A stretch of 64,000 bases of DNA from Mariniradius saccharolyticus AK6 (lineage in GTDB: Bacteria; Bacteroidota; Bacteroidia; Cytophagales; Cyclobacteriaceae): NCBI RefSeq assembly GCF_000330725.2, contig NZ_AMZY02000016.1, positions 1 to 64,000 on the forward strand. Direction: 5' to 3'. Shown piece after piece: positions 27,168 to 35,102 of the stretch; the stretch's first letter is position 1, and each line of letters opens with the position of its first letter. Position numbers and translations under genes: made by a program. Under the pieces are notes generated by a model. It had not been told where the DNA came from. It did not search any database and saw only the letters and a list, made by a program, of their open reading frames with translations.

Positions 27168-30041
27168 ATGAGTACTACAACAAGAAGACTAAAACGATTT
27201 ACCTCTGATTCTCGGTTTTTTTTGAAGAATTGGCTAGTATTTTCCTTATTTCTGTCGGTGATATCGGCTACCCATGCCTTTTCGGGAAAATATCCGATTC
27301 GGAATTTTACGCCAGCCGAATATGGTGCTGGAATTCAGAATATCGACTTCGCGCAGAACAGGGATTTGAACCTATTTGTGGCCAATAATCTTGGTGTATT
27401 GTCCTTCAATGGAAATCAATGGAAAACCTACGCCCGAAACACCGGGAAGAAGCAGCGTTCATTGGCATTTGATGTGGGATTGGACCGATTGTACGTCGGG
27501 TCTCAAGGCGATTTCGGTTTTTTTGAGGACGATTGGCGTTATGTTTCTTTGCTGGAAAAGATTCCGGAAGATGAGCGCGACTTTGATGAGGTGTGGGATG
27601 TTTTCATTTTGGGTTCGAATGTGTTTTTCTGCACTTTCCAAGGCATCTATCGCTATGACGGCCAAGGTGTCTCTTTAATCAGCCATCCACATGGGTTTAA
27701 CAGGGCTTTTTTGGTCAATAACAAGTTGTTTACCCAGTCTCAGTCCGGAGAACTTTTTGAGATTGACGGAAACAAATTGATGCCGCTTGGCCGAAATTCA
27801 CGGGTGAACCAGGTGGTGGCAGGTGTCGTGAGAAAAGAAACGGGGTACGTGGTCGTCTATAACTCTGGTGAAGTCGAATTCTTGGACACGTCGGGTTCAA
27901 AGGGGATTTTCCCTGATCTCGCAAATGCATTGTCGGGAAAATATGTCAACCATGTAGCCCAAATCTCAGACGGGCGCCTCGTAATTTCTACCCAACGTGC
28001 TGGCTTGTATATTTTTGATATGCAATCTGGTCAGTTGGAAAACATCACAGTAGACGGTGGTCTGCTGTCGAATGCCTGTCTCCGGGTGTTTCAAGATAAC
28101 GGCGGCAGCCTATGGGTGGGTATGCAGAACGGGATTGCACTTATAGATATAAGGTCTCCAATAAGACTGATAAACCAAAATATTGGCTTGGAGGGGAGTG
28201 GATATGAGGCTTTTGAGACAGGCGAGGGAATCTATTTCACTACATCGAATGGCATTTACTTTCGACCGATAGGCAAGGCTGAGAGCATGTTTCTTACAGG
28301 TACAGAAGGTCCGGCTTATGGTCTGCAACAAATAAACGAGAAGTTGTATGCGGGGCACCATACCGGTTTGTTTATGCTGGAAAATGGAAAAGCCACCAGA
28401 ATTTTGAAGAGTGACGGGCTTTGGCAGGTGAAGCCTTTGCAGGCAAATCCAAAGTATGCGATTGGAGGTACTTACTCAGGTCTTCATTTGTTTGAGATCG
28501 ATGAAAAAGGCGTATTACGTGAGGTCCAAAAAATCAAGGGATTTAATGAATCAAGTCGGTTTTTCGAAGAAGATGTAAAGGGAAGAATCTGGGTAGGCCA
28601 ATATTACAAAGGCCTCTATCTGATTAGTTTGAACAATACGCTCAGGGAAGCAGATGTCGAAAAGATATCGGAATCTAGTCAGCTGCCGATTCAGCAGTAT
28701 GTCTTTCTAAGTAGGGTGGATGATGAAATTTACGTTTGTACAACCAAAGGGATTTATAAACTCAACCAAATAACCGACACGATAGAGGAGGAGCAGGTGT
28801 TTTCCAAAATCGTAGGAAGGAACTGGATTTATCAGTTTGTGCAGGATAAGCGGAAAAATGTCTATGTCCAGTCTGAAAACGCCATGGCGCTATTCAAACA
28901 AGTTGGGCCGGGAAATTACGTAGACGTGCCATCGTCGTTGTTTCAACTTCGCCAATCCTTCAACAACGACCTGCTAAGCGTTTCCACGAACGTTACAAAC
29001 GGGGTTCTGTTCAACGCAAATGAAGGGTTTATCTACTATGATCCCGGGTTGGAAGACAGGGCATCCTTTGCGAAAGAACCCTTGATTGACAAAATCATCA
29101 GTGTCGCAGACGACAGCACTTTCTATTTTCGAAAGCCATTCAGTGCGAGGCCTGATGAGATTCAGCCGATTCGGATCACGGAAGGCACGCGGGTTTTACA
29201 GTTTGTGATGGAGTCCTTCATCTTTGGTGATGCCAATAATCAAAATTTCAGGTATCAACTCAGCGGTTTTGACAAGGATTTTGGCGAATGGACAAATTTA
29301 TTTGTCAAAGAGTACACCAACTTGAAAGTCGGAGAATATGAATTTCGGGTGCAGACCTTTGGTTCGCGTGGAGAAATCGTTACAAGCAAGCCACTCAAAG
29401 TGATCGTGATGCCTCCATTTTATAAAAGTGTATTTGCGAAGGTTATCTATTTTTTGCTAGGCTTGACGGTTTTATACCTGTTGTACCGCCTACAGCGGCA
29501 ATACTACAGGGGAAAGCAGGCAGAACTCGAACAATCACGAAAACTGGAGATCGAGAGAAAACAGAAGGAACTGCAGCAGGTCAAGGAAGAACAGACTAAA
29601 TCCGAACTGCAGCATTTGAATACGCTTTTAGCGGCATCGACAATGAACTTGGTTGTGAAAAACGAGTTCATGGAAAACATCAAAGAGGAAATCCGAGTGG
29701 CAACGAAAACGGACAAGGTTGAAGACAAGCAACTTGCACTGGAGCGTATTTTCAAGGAAATCGATTCCACGCTGAAGGTTCATGAGGACTGGAAGCAATT
29801 CGAATATCACTTTGACCGCGTACATGGAGACTTCCTTTCACGACTGACCGCGGAGTTCCGGGACCTGACGCCTGGAGAACAAAAACTCTGCGCATTTCTG
29901 CGTCTCAATATGGACACCAAAGAAATCGCGAACCTTATGGGCATTACGCTGCGCGGCGTGGAAGTGTCGCGCTATCGGCTGCGTAAGAAACTTGGCTTGG
30001 ATTCCCATCAGAATCTGTCGAAGTTTATTTTGGAGTATTAG
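27168..30041 (+). CDS. Membrane-tethered sensor/regulator: propeller, Y_Y_Y, TM, LuxR-type HTH
   Basis: The 957-residue protein has an N-terminal signal anchor. A periplasmic regulator-propeller sensor follows (repeats such as GLYIFDMQSGQLENITVDGG and GSLWVGMQNGIALID), then a Y_Y_Y domain near residues 680-750 (FRYQLSGFDKDFGEWTNL). One transmembrane helix lies near residues 760-780 (VIYFLLGLTVLYLLY), then a charged coiled coil, and a C-terminal LuxR/GerE-like helix-turn-helix (TKEIANLMGITLRGVEVSRYRLRKKL). There is no histidine kinase or receiver domain, unlike hybrid two-component systems. It should sense glucan fragments in the periplasm and bind DNA while membrane-bound. It is divergent from the glucan genes. 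ATG at 27168 is preferred over TTG at 27159. Confidence 0.88.
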   Translation: MSTTTRRLKRFTSDSRFFLKNWLVFSLFLSVISATHAFSGKYPIRNFTPAEYGAGIQNIDFAQNRDLNLFVANNLGVLSFNGNQWKTYARNTGKKQRSLAFDVGLDRLYVGSQGDFGFFEDDWRYVSLLEKIPEDERDFDEVWDVFILGSNVFFCTFQGIYRYDGQGVSLISHPHGFNRAFLVNNKLFTQSQSGELFEIDGNKLMPLGRNSRVNQVVAGVVRKETGYVVVYNSGEVEFLDTSGSKGIFPDLANALSGKYVNHVAQISDGRLVISTQRAGLYIFDMQSGQLENITVDGGLLSNACLRVFQDNGGSLWVGMQNGIALIDIRSPIRLINQNIGLEGSGYEAFETGEGIYFTTSNGIYFRPIGKAESMFLTGTEGPAYGLQQINEKLYAGHHTGLFMLENGKATRILKSDGLWQVKPLQANPKYAIGGTYSGLHLFEIDEKGVLREVQKIKGFNESSRFFEEDVKGRIWVGQYYKGLYLISLNNTLREADVEKISESSQLPIQQYVFLSRVDDEIYVCTTKGIYKLNQITDTIEEEQVFSKIVGRNWIYQFVQDKRKNVYVQSENAMALFKQVGPGNYVDVPSSLFQLRQSFNNDLLSVSTNVTNGVLFNANEGFIYYDPGLEDRASFAKEPLIDKIISVADDSTFYFRKPFSARPDEIQPIRITEGTRVLQFVMESFIFGDANNQNFRYQLSGFDKDFGEWTNLFVKEYTNLKVGEYEFRVQTFGSRGEIVTSKPLKVIVMPPFYKSVFAKVIYFLLGLTVLYLLYRLQRQYYRGKQAELEQSRKLEIERKQKELQQVKEEQTKSELQHLNTLLAASTMNLVVKNEFMENIKEEIRVATKTDKVEDKQLALERIFKEIDSTLKVHEDWKQFEYHFDRVHGDFLSRLTAEFRDLTPGEQKLCAFLRLNMDTKEIANLMGITLRGVEVSRYRLRKKLGLDSHQNLSKFILEY

Positions 30042-30286
30042 CCATTAAATCGAGGTACGAACGACGGGAACCCAAATCAGCCCAATTCGTTGACTTTTGT
30101 TATATAATTTACATTATGTTAAATAAATATTGAAACAACACGGTAAAGGATTCACTTTTTCAAATATGTACAAATTCCTGGTTCCCTTCCACACTGGATC
30201 GATGAGATTCCTTTGGCACATCCACTTATCACTAGGCTATTGTTAAAGCATGGAATTTTCGGTAACATTCAGACTCATATGGACTA

Positions 30287-31759
30287 ATGCAGCAAAAAAA
30301 AATCAATACCGCACAGCTCGGATTGTTCCTTGGGCCCCTGTTGTTTTTGCTAGTGCTTTTCGGATTCGAGTCGGAAAGTTTGCCGCCAAGCGCACAGGCG
30401 ATGCTTGCGGTGGCACTTTGGATCGCTATCTGGTGGATAACAGAAGCAATCCCGATAGCGGCGACTTCCCTGCTTCCCCTTGTTTTATTGCCGTTGTTGG
30501 GTGCCTTGCCGATTGGGGATACTGCGGCATCCTATTCCCATCCAATGGTTTTGCTGTACATGGGCGGGTTTATGATTGCTGTGACGATCGAGAAATGGAA
30601 CCTGCACAAGCGCATTGCTTTGACGATCATCAGCTGGATCGGGACAAACCTCCGATTTGTATTGCTCGGTTTTATGGTGGCCACGGGCTTTATCTCGATG
30701 TGGATATCCAACACCGCGACGTCGTTGATGATGCTCCCCATTGCAATGGCCGTAGTCAACCAACTCTCGCCTGAGTCCCCTACCAATCCATTGATTGACA
30801 ATTATTTGGGTAAGGCGATGATGTTGGGCATTGCCTATGGCGCTTCCATTGGCGGTATGGCGACGTTGATTGGTACTCCTACCAACATTATTTTGGCCGG
30901 ATTGGTCAAGGAGCTTTATGGCTTTGAAATCAGCTTTTTTGATTGGTTTATCTTCGGTTTTCCGGTTTCGGTCGTCCTGCTTCTGCTTTGTTGGCAGTAT
31001 TTGGTCAGGGTCGGATTCCCGCTGACGAATGACCTTCAAATTTCCGGTGGCAAGGAGGAAATCAAGCGCCAATTGGATATCCTTGGTCCTATGGGTATAG
31101 AGGAAAAACGGGTATCAATGGTCTTTGGACTTGTCAGCATCGCTTGGATTACACGGACGTTTTTGCTTCAGCAATGGCTTCCAGCATTGGATGATACGAT
31201 TATTGCCTTTGTGGGCGTGCTCCTTCTTTTCGTCCTCCCCTCTTCCAAACCCAAAACTAACCTATTAGACTGGAAAACAGCAGAGCGCATTCCTTGGGGA
31301 ATTCTCTTGCTTTTCGGTGGCGGTATGGCTTTGGCTGAAGGTTTCAAAGTCACCGGCTTGGCGGATTGGATAGGCAGTCAGTTTGTGTTCTTGGATTACC
31401 TGGCGTTTGGATTGTTCTTATTGATTGTAGTGGCTGCAGTCAATTTCCTGACTGAAGTCACATCAAACGTGGCAACTGCATCGATGATATTGCCGATTTT
31501 GGCCGCGGTGGCATCTTCACTAGGCGTGCATCCCTTTGGATTGATGGTCGGCGCTACTTTGGCAGCGAGTTGTGCATTTATGCTGCCCGTTGCGACACCT
31601 CCCAATGCAGTGGTATTTGGCTCAGGATATTTGCGGATGAACGATATGGTGAAAGCGGGCTTTTGGATGAACATCCTTTCGATCTTGCTCATCACAGGTT
31701 TTATTCTCTTCCTGCTCCCCTATTTATGGGGTATTGACTTGAATAAGTATCCTTTCTAG
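30287..31759 (+). CDS. DASS (SLC13) family sodium-coupled anion transporter
   Basis: The 490-residue inner-membrane protein has about 11 hydrophobic segments and both SNT-type signatures of the divalent anion:sodium symporter family: SNTATSLMMLPIA near residue 145 and TSNVATASMILPI near residue 390. Such transporters import di- and tricarboxylates such as succinate, or in some cases sulphate or phosphate, with sodium. Substrate cannot be assigned from sequence. It stands alone between the glucan-locus regulator and the repeat block before the tRNA genes. The ATG at 30287 gives the expected N-terminus. Confidence 0.88.
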   Translation: MQQKKINTAQLGLFLGPLLFLLVLFGFESESLPPSAQAMLAVALWIAIWWITEAIPIAATSLLPLVLLPLLGALPIGDTAASYSHPMVLLYMGGFMIAVTIEKWNLHKRIALTIISWIGTNLRFVLLGFMVATGFISMWISNTATSLMMLPIAMAVVNQLSPESPTNPLIDNYLGKAMMLGIAYGASIGGMATLIGTPTNIILAGLVKELYGFEISFFDWFIFGFPVSVVLLLLCWQYLVRVGFPLTNDLQISGGKEEIKRQLDILGPMGIEEKRVSMVFGLVSIAWITRTFLLQQWLPALDDTIIAFVGVLLLFVLPSSKPKTNLLDWKTAERIPWGILLLFGGGMALAEGFKVTGLADWIGSQFVFLDYLAFGLFLLIVVAAVNFLTEVTSNVATASMILPILAAVASSLGVHPFGLMVGATLAASCAFMLPVATPPNAVVFGSGYLRMNDMVKAGFWMNILSILLITGFILFLLPYLWGIDLNKYPF

Positions 31760-31788
31760 CAGGTGGCGTAGCCTAGGAAAGTTCGTTT

Positions 31789-32009
31789 CTCGCAAAGACG
31801 GCAAAGGAGCAAAGAACGCTAAGGAAACAGTGTTCAGTCGCAGATGCCAGAAAGTATTTCGAGCATTTGTGGAAATGGATCTCACCCAAAGACCTCCGAG
31901 ACGGAAAAAACACTATTTGGCATTTTGAAACCCACTTCTTGGCGTCCTAGCGTCTTGGCGAGATTTTACTTTTTCTGCGCTCTTTGCACCACTATTTTCT
32001 TTGCGATAA
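31789..32009. repeat. Degenerate CGCAAAGACG / CGCCAAGACG repeat block, inverted halves
   Basis: The left part (31789-31828) reads CGCAAAGACGGCAAAGGAGC and continues with AAAGAACGCTAAGG. The right part (31935-32009) contains the same kind of units on the opposite strand: CGCCAAGACG, GACGCCAAGAAG, GCAAAGAGCGC and CGCAAAGAAA. About 105 bases of non-repeated sequence separate the halves. Short GCAAAG/GCCAAGA units of this kind look like a dispersed intergenic element; function unknown. Confidence 0.6.
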
Positions 32010-32033
32010 TCGCTTCCCCACTTCGCCATAAAG

Positions 32034-32064
32034 AAAAAAACCCGACCTAAGAAGATCGGGTTTT
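32034..32064 (-). terminator. Rho-independent terminator after the tRNA-Glu genes
   Basis: CCCGA and TCGGG, extended by four A/T pairs, form a 9-bp stem with a 10-base loop. On the minus strand it is followed by seven T. It lies about 80 bases beyond the second tRNA-Glu. Confidence 0.75.
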
Positions 32065-32145
32065 CACTCACTTTAACCACTAACAACCATAAAACAAATT
32101 CGTCTTGCTTTCGCAATCCGAATGATGAAAAACATCAATTTGTTG

Positions 32146-32217
32146 TAGTCGATACGGGAATCGAACCCGTGTTTTATCCGTGAAAGGGATACGTCCTAAC
32201 CCCTAGACGAATCGACC
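32146..32217 (-). tRNA. tRNA-Glu (UUC), distal copy
   Basis: The minus strand folds as a full 72-base cloverleaf: acceptor GGTCGAT paired with ATCGACT (one G-U pair), T-arm with GGTTCGA, and an anticodon loop CTTTCAC with anticodon TTC. CCA is not encoded. It differs from the neighbouring copy by compensating changes in the acceptor stem only. Confidence 0.95.
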
Positions 32218-32256
32218 ATTTTTCAAAAATAAAACACTGAAATATCAGTGTCTGCG

Positions 32257-32328
32257 TAGTCGGTACGGGAATCGAACCCGTGTTTTATCCGTGAAAGGGA
32301 TACGTCCTAACCCCTAGACGAACCGACC
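32257..32328 (-). tRNA. tRNA-Glu (UUC), proximal copy
   Basis: Second 72-base cloverleaf with anticodon TTC, acceptor GGTCGGT/ACCGACT and the same D-, anticodon and T-arms as the copy at 32146-32217. The 39-base spacer suggests a tandem duplication transcribed from one promoter. CCA is not encoded. Confidence 0.95.
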
Positions 32329-32366
32329 ATTTTTGGGTTTTTGGGCCTCTTTTTCAAAAGGTGTTG

Positions 32367-32397
32367 CAAATATAGAGGCTTTCGGGCTTTCTGCAAA
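32367..32397 (-). promoter_or_regulatory. Promoter of the tRNA-Glu pair
   Basis: On the minus strand TTTTG is followed after 19 bases by TATATTTG, an excellent match to the Bacteroidota consensus TTTG / TAnnTTTG. Transcription would begin about 30 bases before the first tRNA. Confidence 0.75.
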
Positions 32398-32517
32398 ACT
32401 AGACAGAAAAATATTTGGAATTTTGTCCCAACCCGCTGAATCAGAATCGAAAAAATTTGGGATTACTTCTATGCGTTTTATCTAATTTCGCAGCGAGATC
32501 ATCACCTTTTGATTACC

Positions 32518-33513
32518 ATGAAAAAAACCCGCGTTGCTATCAACGGATGTGGCCGCATTGGCAGGCTGACTTTCAAGTTGCTACTGGAAAGGCCCAACCT
32601 CGAGCTCGTTGCAGTCAATGACCTAACGGACCCCGCCACGCTCGCGCACCTTCTTCAATTCGATTCTATTCATGGGAAATACAGGGATTCAGTTGTGGCT
32701 GAAGGTCAAAACATTGTCGTCGGGGGTAAGCGTGTCAAGATTTTTGGGGAAAAGGATCCCGCGATCATCCCATGGAGGGATTTGGATATCGATATCGTTT
32801 TGGAATCGACAGGCAAATTCACGTCAAAGGAATCTGCCGCTGCACACCTCCAAGCGGGCGCGAAAAAAGTGATAATCACCGCCCCCTCTCCAAGCCCGGA
32901 AGTTCCTACCATTGTCCTGGGAGTCAATGAGCAGATTTTGGTTGGAAATGAGACTATCATTTCGAATGCATCCTGCACCACCAACTGTCTTGCGCCTATG
33001 GTTAAGGTATTGGACGAAGCGTTTGGAATCGAAAAAGGCTTCGTTTCTACCGTCCATTCCTATACCAACGATCAGAACCTACATGACGCGCCACATCGGG
33101 ATTTACGCAGGGCTCGTGCCGCGGCCTATTCGATCATCCCGACGACCACCCATGCCGCGAAGGCCATGGAAGTCGTATTGCCGCATTTGAAAGACAAGAT
33201 CGAGGCTTCGGCTATGCGTGTGCCCGTTCCTGATGGTTCGCTGACCGATCTCATTGTATTGTTGAAAAGAGAATGCACCACAGAAGAGGTGAATGCCGCA
33301 TTCATATCCGCTTCGATGAACAATCTGAAAGGTATACTTGAATACCAAACTGCGCCTATTGTCTCGATTGATATTATCGGAAATCCACATTCCTGCATCT
33401 TGGATGCTGGCCTGACTTCTGCAAAGGGAAATTTGGTCAAGGTGGTTGGTTGGTATGACAACGAGGCGGGTTACTCCAACCGCCTAGTCGATTTGGTCGA
33501 AAAAATTGCCTGA
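32518..33513 (+). CDS. gap: Type I glyceraldehyde-3-phosphate dehydrogenase
   Basis: The 331-residue protein is a full-length glycolytic GAPDH. It converts glyceraldehyde-3-phosphate, NAD and phosphate to 1,3-bisphosphoglycerate in the cytosol. The Rossmann motif is NGCGRIGRL at the N-terminus. The catalytic Cys lies in NASCTTNCLAP, the assisting His in STVHSYTNDQ, and the C-terminal WYDNEAGYSNR is intact. It is a single gene with no glycolytic neighbours, and its stop directly abuts the stop of the converging HPt gene. The ATG at 32518 is preferred over a TTG nine bases upstream. Confidence 0.96.
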   Translation: MKKTRVAINGCGRIGRLTFKLLLERPNLELVAVNDLTDPATLAHLLQFDSIHGKYRDSVVAEGQNIVVGGKRVKIFGEKDPAIIPWRDLDIDIVLESTGKFTSKESAAAHLQAGAKKVIITAPSPSPEVPTIVLGVNEQILVGNETIISNASCTTNCLAPMVKVLDEAFGIEKGFVSTVHSYTNDQNLHDAPHRDLRRARAAAYSIIPTTTHAAKAMEVVLPHLKDKIEASAMRVPVPDGSLTDLIVLLKRECTTEEVNAAFISASMNNLKGILEYQTAPIVSIDIIGNPHSCILDAGLTSAKGNLVKVVGWYDNEAGYSNRLVDLVEKIA

Positions 33514-33879
33514 CTATGCTTCCGGAGTATTTCCCAATTCTGCTTCAACAACCGCAACGGCATCATCGATAGCGTCAAGAAATTGGGCCAAATGCTCCAG
33601 GAAAGCCTCGCCAAAACCCTGGTTCTGAAGAATTTGTTTTCCTTCCTGTATAATACTCTCGACCGTTTGAATTTCAAACAATGCCAAAGCGGGTTTTACC
33701 TTGTGGCGAATTTGAGAGAGGATCTCCAAATCATGCTTCTCGGCACCCTCTAGGTATTTCTCTTTCAATTCCGATAGAGATTTGAAAAGTGCGGAAATCA
33801 GTTCTGCCCTGAAGTCAGCATCCCCTTCAGCCATCTCTTCTACGCGGTCGAAGTTTACAGGTGGTGGATTGGTTGACAT
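33514..33879 (-). CDS. HPt (histidine phosphotransfer) domain protein
   Basis: The 121-residue protein is a lone HPt four-helix bundle. The phosphorylatable histidine is in SQIRHKVKPALALF at about residue 58, at the usual place in helix 2. Such proteins relay phosphate between hybrid sensor kinases and response regulators. No kinase or regulator gene is nearby, so partners are unknown. Its start overlaps the end of the flavoprotein gene by 25 bases, so the two are probably translated from one message. It converges with gap without any spacer. Confidence 0.8.
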   Translation of the reverse strand: MSTNPPPVNFDRVEEMAEGDADFRAELISALFKSLSELKEKYLEGAEKHDLEILSQIRHKVKPALALFEIQTVESIIQEGKQILQNQGFGEAFLEHLAQFLDAIDDAVAVVEAELGNTPEA

Positions 33880-35099
33880 ATTAAGATTGATAAAGCGCTT
33901 TTTCCCGCAAGATAACCGGTACTCCAGGCAGCTTGGAAGTTGAAGCCCCCGGTAATTCCGTCGATGTTGAGAACCTCTCCGGCAAAGAAAAGGTTCGGGC
34001 AGGTACGACTCATCATCGTGTCTGGGTCAACTTCAGCCAAATCAACTCCCCCTGCGGTCACAAACTCATCCTTGAAGGTTGTCTTGCCCTCTATGTGGAC
34101 AATATAGCAAAAAAGATTTTGAAGCAGTTTGTGAAAGTTTTTTTTCGGAAGGTTTTGCCATAGAAGTTCCTCGGAGATTTCTGATTTTTCTACAAGATGT
34201 TCCCAAAGCCTCGCAGGAATTCCAAAAAGCGGGTTGCCACTTATTTTCTTTTTTGGATGATTCTGTTGGAATTGACCCATCTGGGCTGCCAGGAAATCTT
34301 CCGTCCAATCTGCCTGCCAACGAATATGGGCATTTGCCACATATTGTTGCGCGTGAAGCCAATCCGCGCCAAATGCAGATAACTTCAATACAGCGGGACC
34401 GCTTAGACCCCAATGGGTAATCAGTAAAGGGCCACGGTAGGCAAGTTTGGTACCTTCCAATCTAATATGGGCATCAGGTACCGAAAGGCCCATGAATCTG
34501 CGAATTGGCTCGGTCGGAGTATTGAAAGTAAATAGTGAAGGTATTGGATTTATTATATTGGTAACCAATGATTTAATAAAATTAAATCCATCGATTTTTG
34601 GGCTCCCACCTGTACACACAATAAGTCTGTCAAATACAAAATTGTTGTCTTTTCCATGAACTTCAAATCCCTTGGCAACCCTCTTCACTTGCTGCACCGG
34701 GAAATTGAAAATCAATTTCACTCCTTTTTCCGAAGCCTCTTTTTCAAGTGCATCGATGATGGTTTGGGAATCGTCAGTGGTCGGAAACATCCGCCCGTCA
34801 GCCTCAGTCTTTAGCGACACGCCTCTTGATTCAAACCATTCGACCGTATCGCTCACGGCGAAATGCCGAAATACTTTCTTCAAGAATTTTTCCCCTCTTG
34901 GGTAGTTCTTTGCCAACTTGCTAATCTCAAACGCAGCGTGGGTCACATTACACCTGCCCCCTCCCGAGATTTTCACCTTGGCGAGTGACTTGGATGTTTT
35001 TTCCAAAATGGTGACTTCCGAATTGGATGAGGATGCATGAATCGCAGCGAAATATCCCGCCGCACCCGCACCAATCACACCTATCTTTATCTTGGCCAA
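33855..35099 (-). CDS. HI0933/BaiN-family FAD-dependent oxidoreductase
   Basis: The 414-residue flavoprotein has an N-terminal dinucleotide motif (IGVIGAGAAGYFAAI), the family's KVKISGGGRCNVTH segment near residue 45, and a C-terminal LFFAGEVLNIDGITGGFNFQAAWSTG flavin-binding segment. The HI0933 family is widespread, and a few members are linked to bile-acid or steroid-like reduction; the substrate here is unknown. The start is a TTG: an in-frame TAA, the stop codon of the preceding gene, lies only two codons upstream, and no ATG fits the conserved N-terminus. This suggests coupling to the HerA-like gene upstream. Confidence 0.88.
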   Translation of the reverse strand: MAKIKIGVIGAGAAGYFAAIHASSSNSEVTILEKTSKSLAKVKISGGGRCNVTHAAFEISKLAKNYPRGEKFLKKVFRHFAVSDTVEWFESRGVSLKTEADGRMFPTTDDSQTIIDALEKEASEKGVKLIFNFPVQQVKRVAKGFEVHGKDNNFVFDRLIVCTGGSPKIDGFNFIKSLVTNIINPIPSLFTFNTPTEPIRRFMGLSVPDAHIRLEGTKLAYRGPLLITHWGLSGPAVLKLSAFGADWLHAQQYVANAHIRWQADWTEDFLAAQMGQFQQNHPKKKISGNPLFGIPARLWEHLVEKSEISEELLWQNLPKKNFHKLLQNLFCYIVHIEGKTTFKDEFVTAGGVDLAEVDPDTMMSRTCPNLFFAGEVLNIDGITGGFNFQAAWSTGYLAGKSALSILICQPIHHL

Positions 35100-35102
35100 G
35101 GA

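Larger units (their letters stand above)
31760..32145. other. Intergenic region with inverted repeat block and tRNA terminator
   Basis: This 386-base gap contains no credible gene. It holds the GCAAAG/GCCAAGA repeat block (31789-32009) and the tRNA terminator (32034-32064); nothing else was recognised. Confidence 0.6.
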
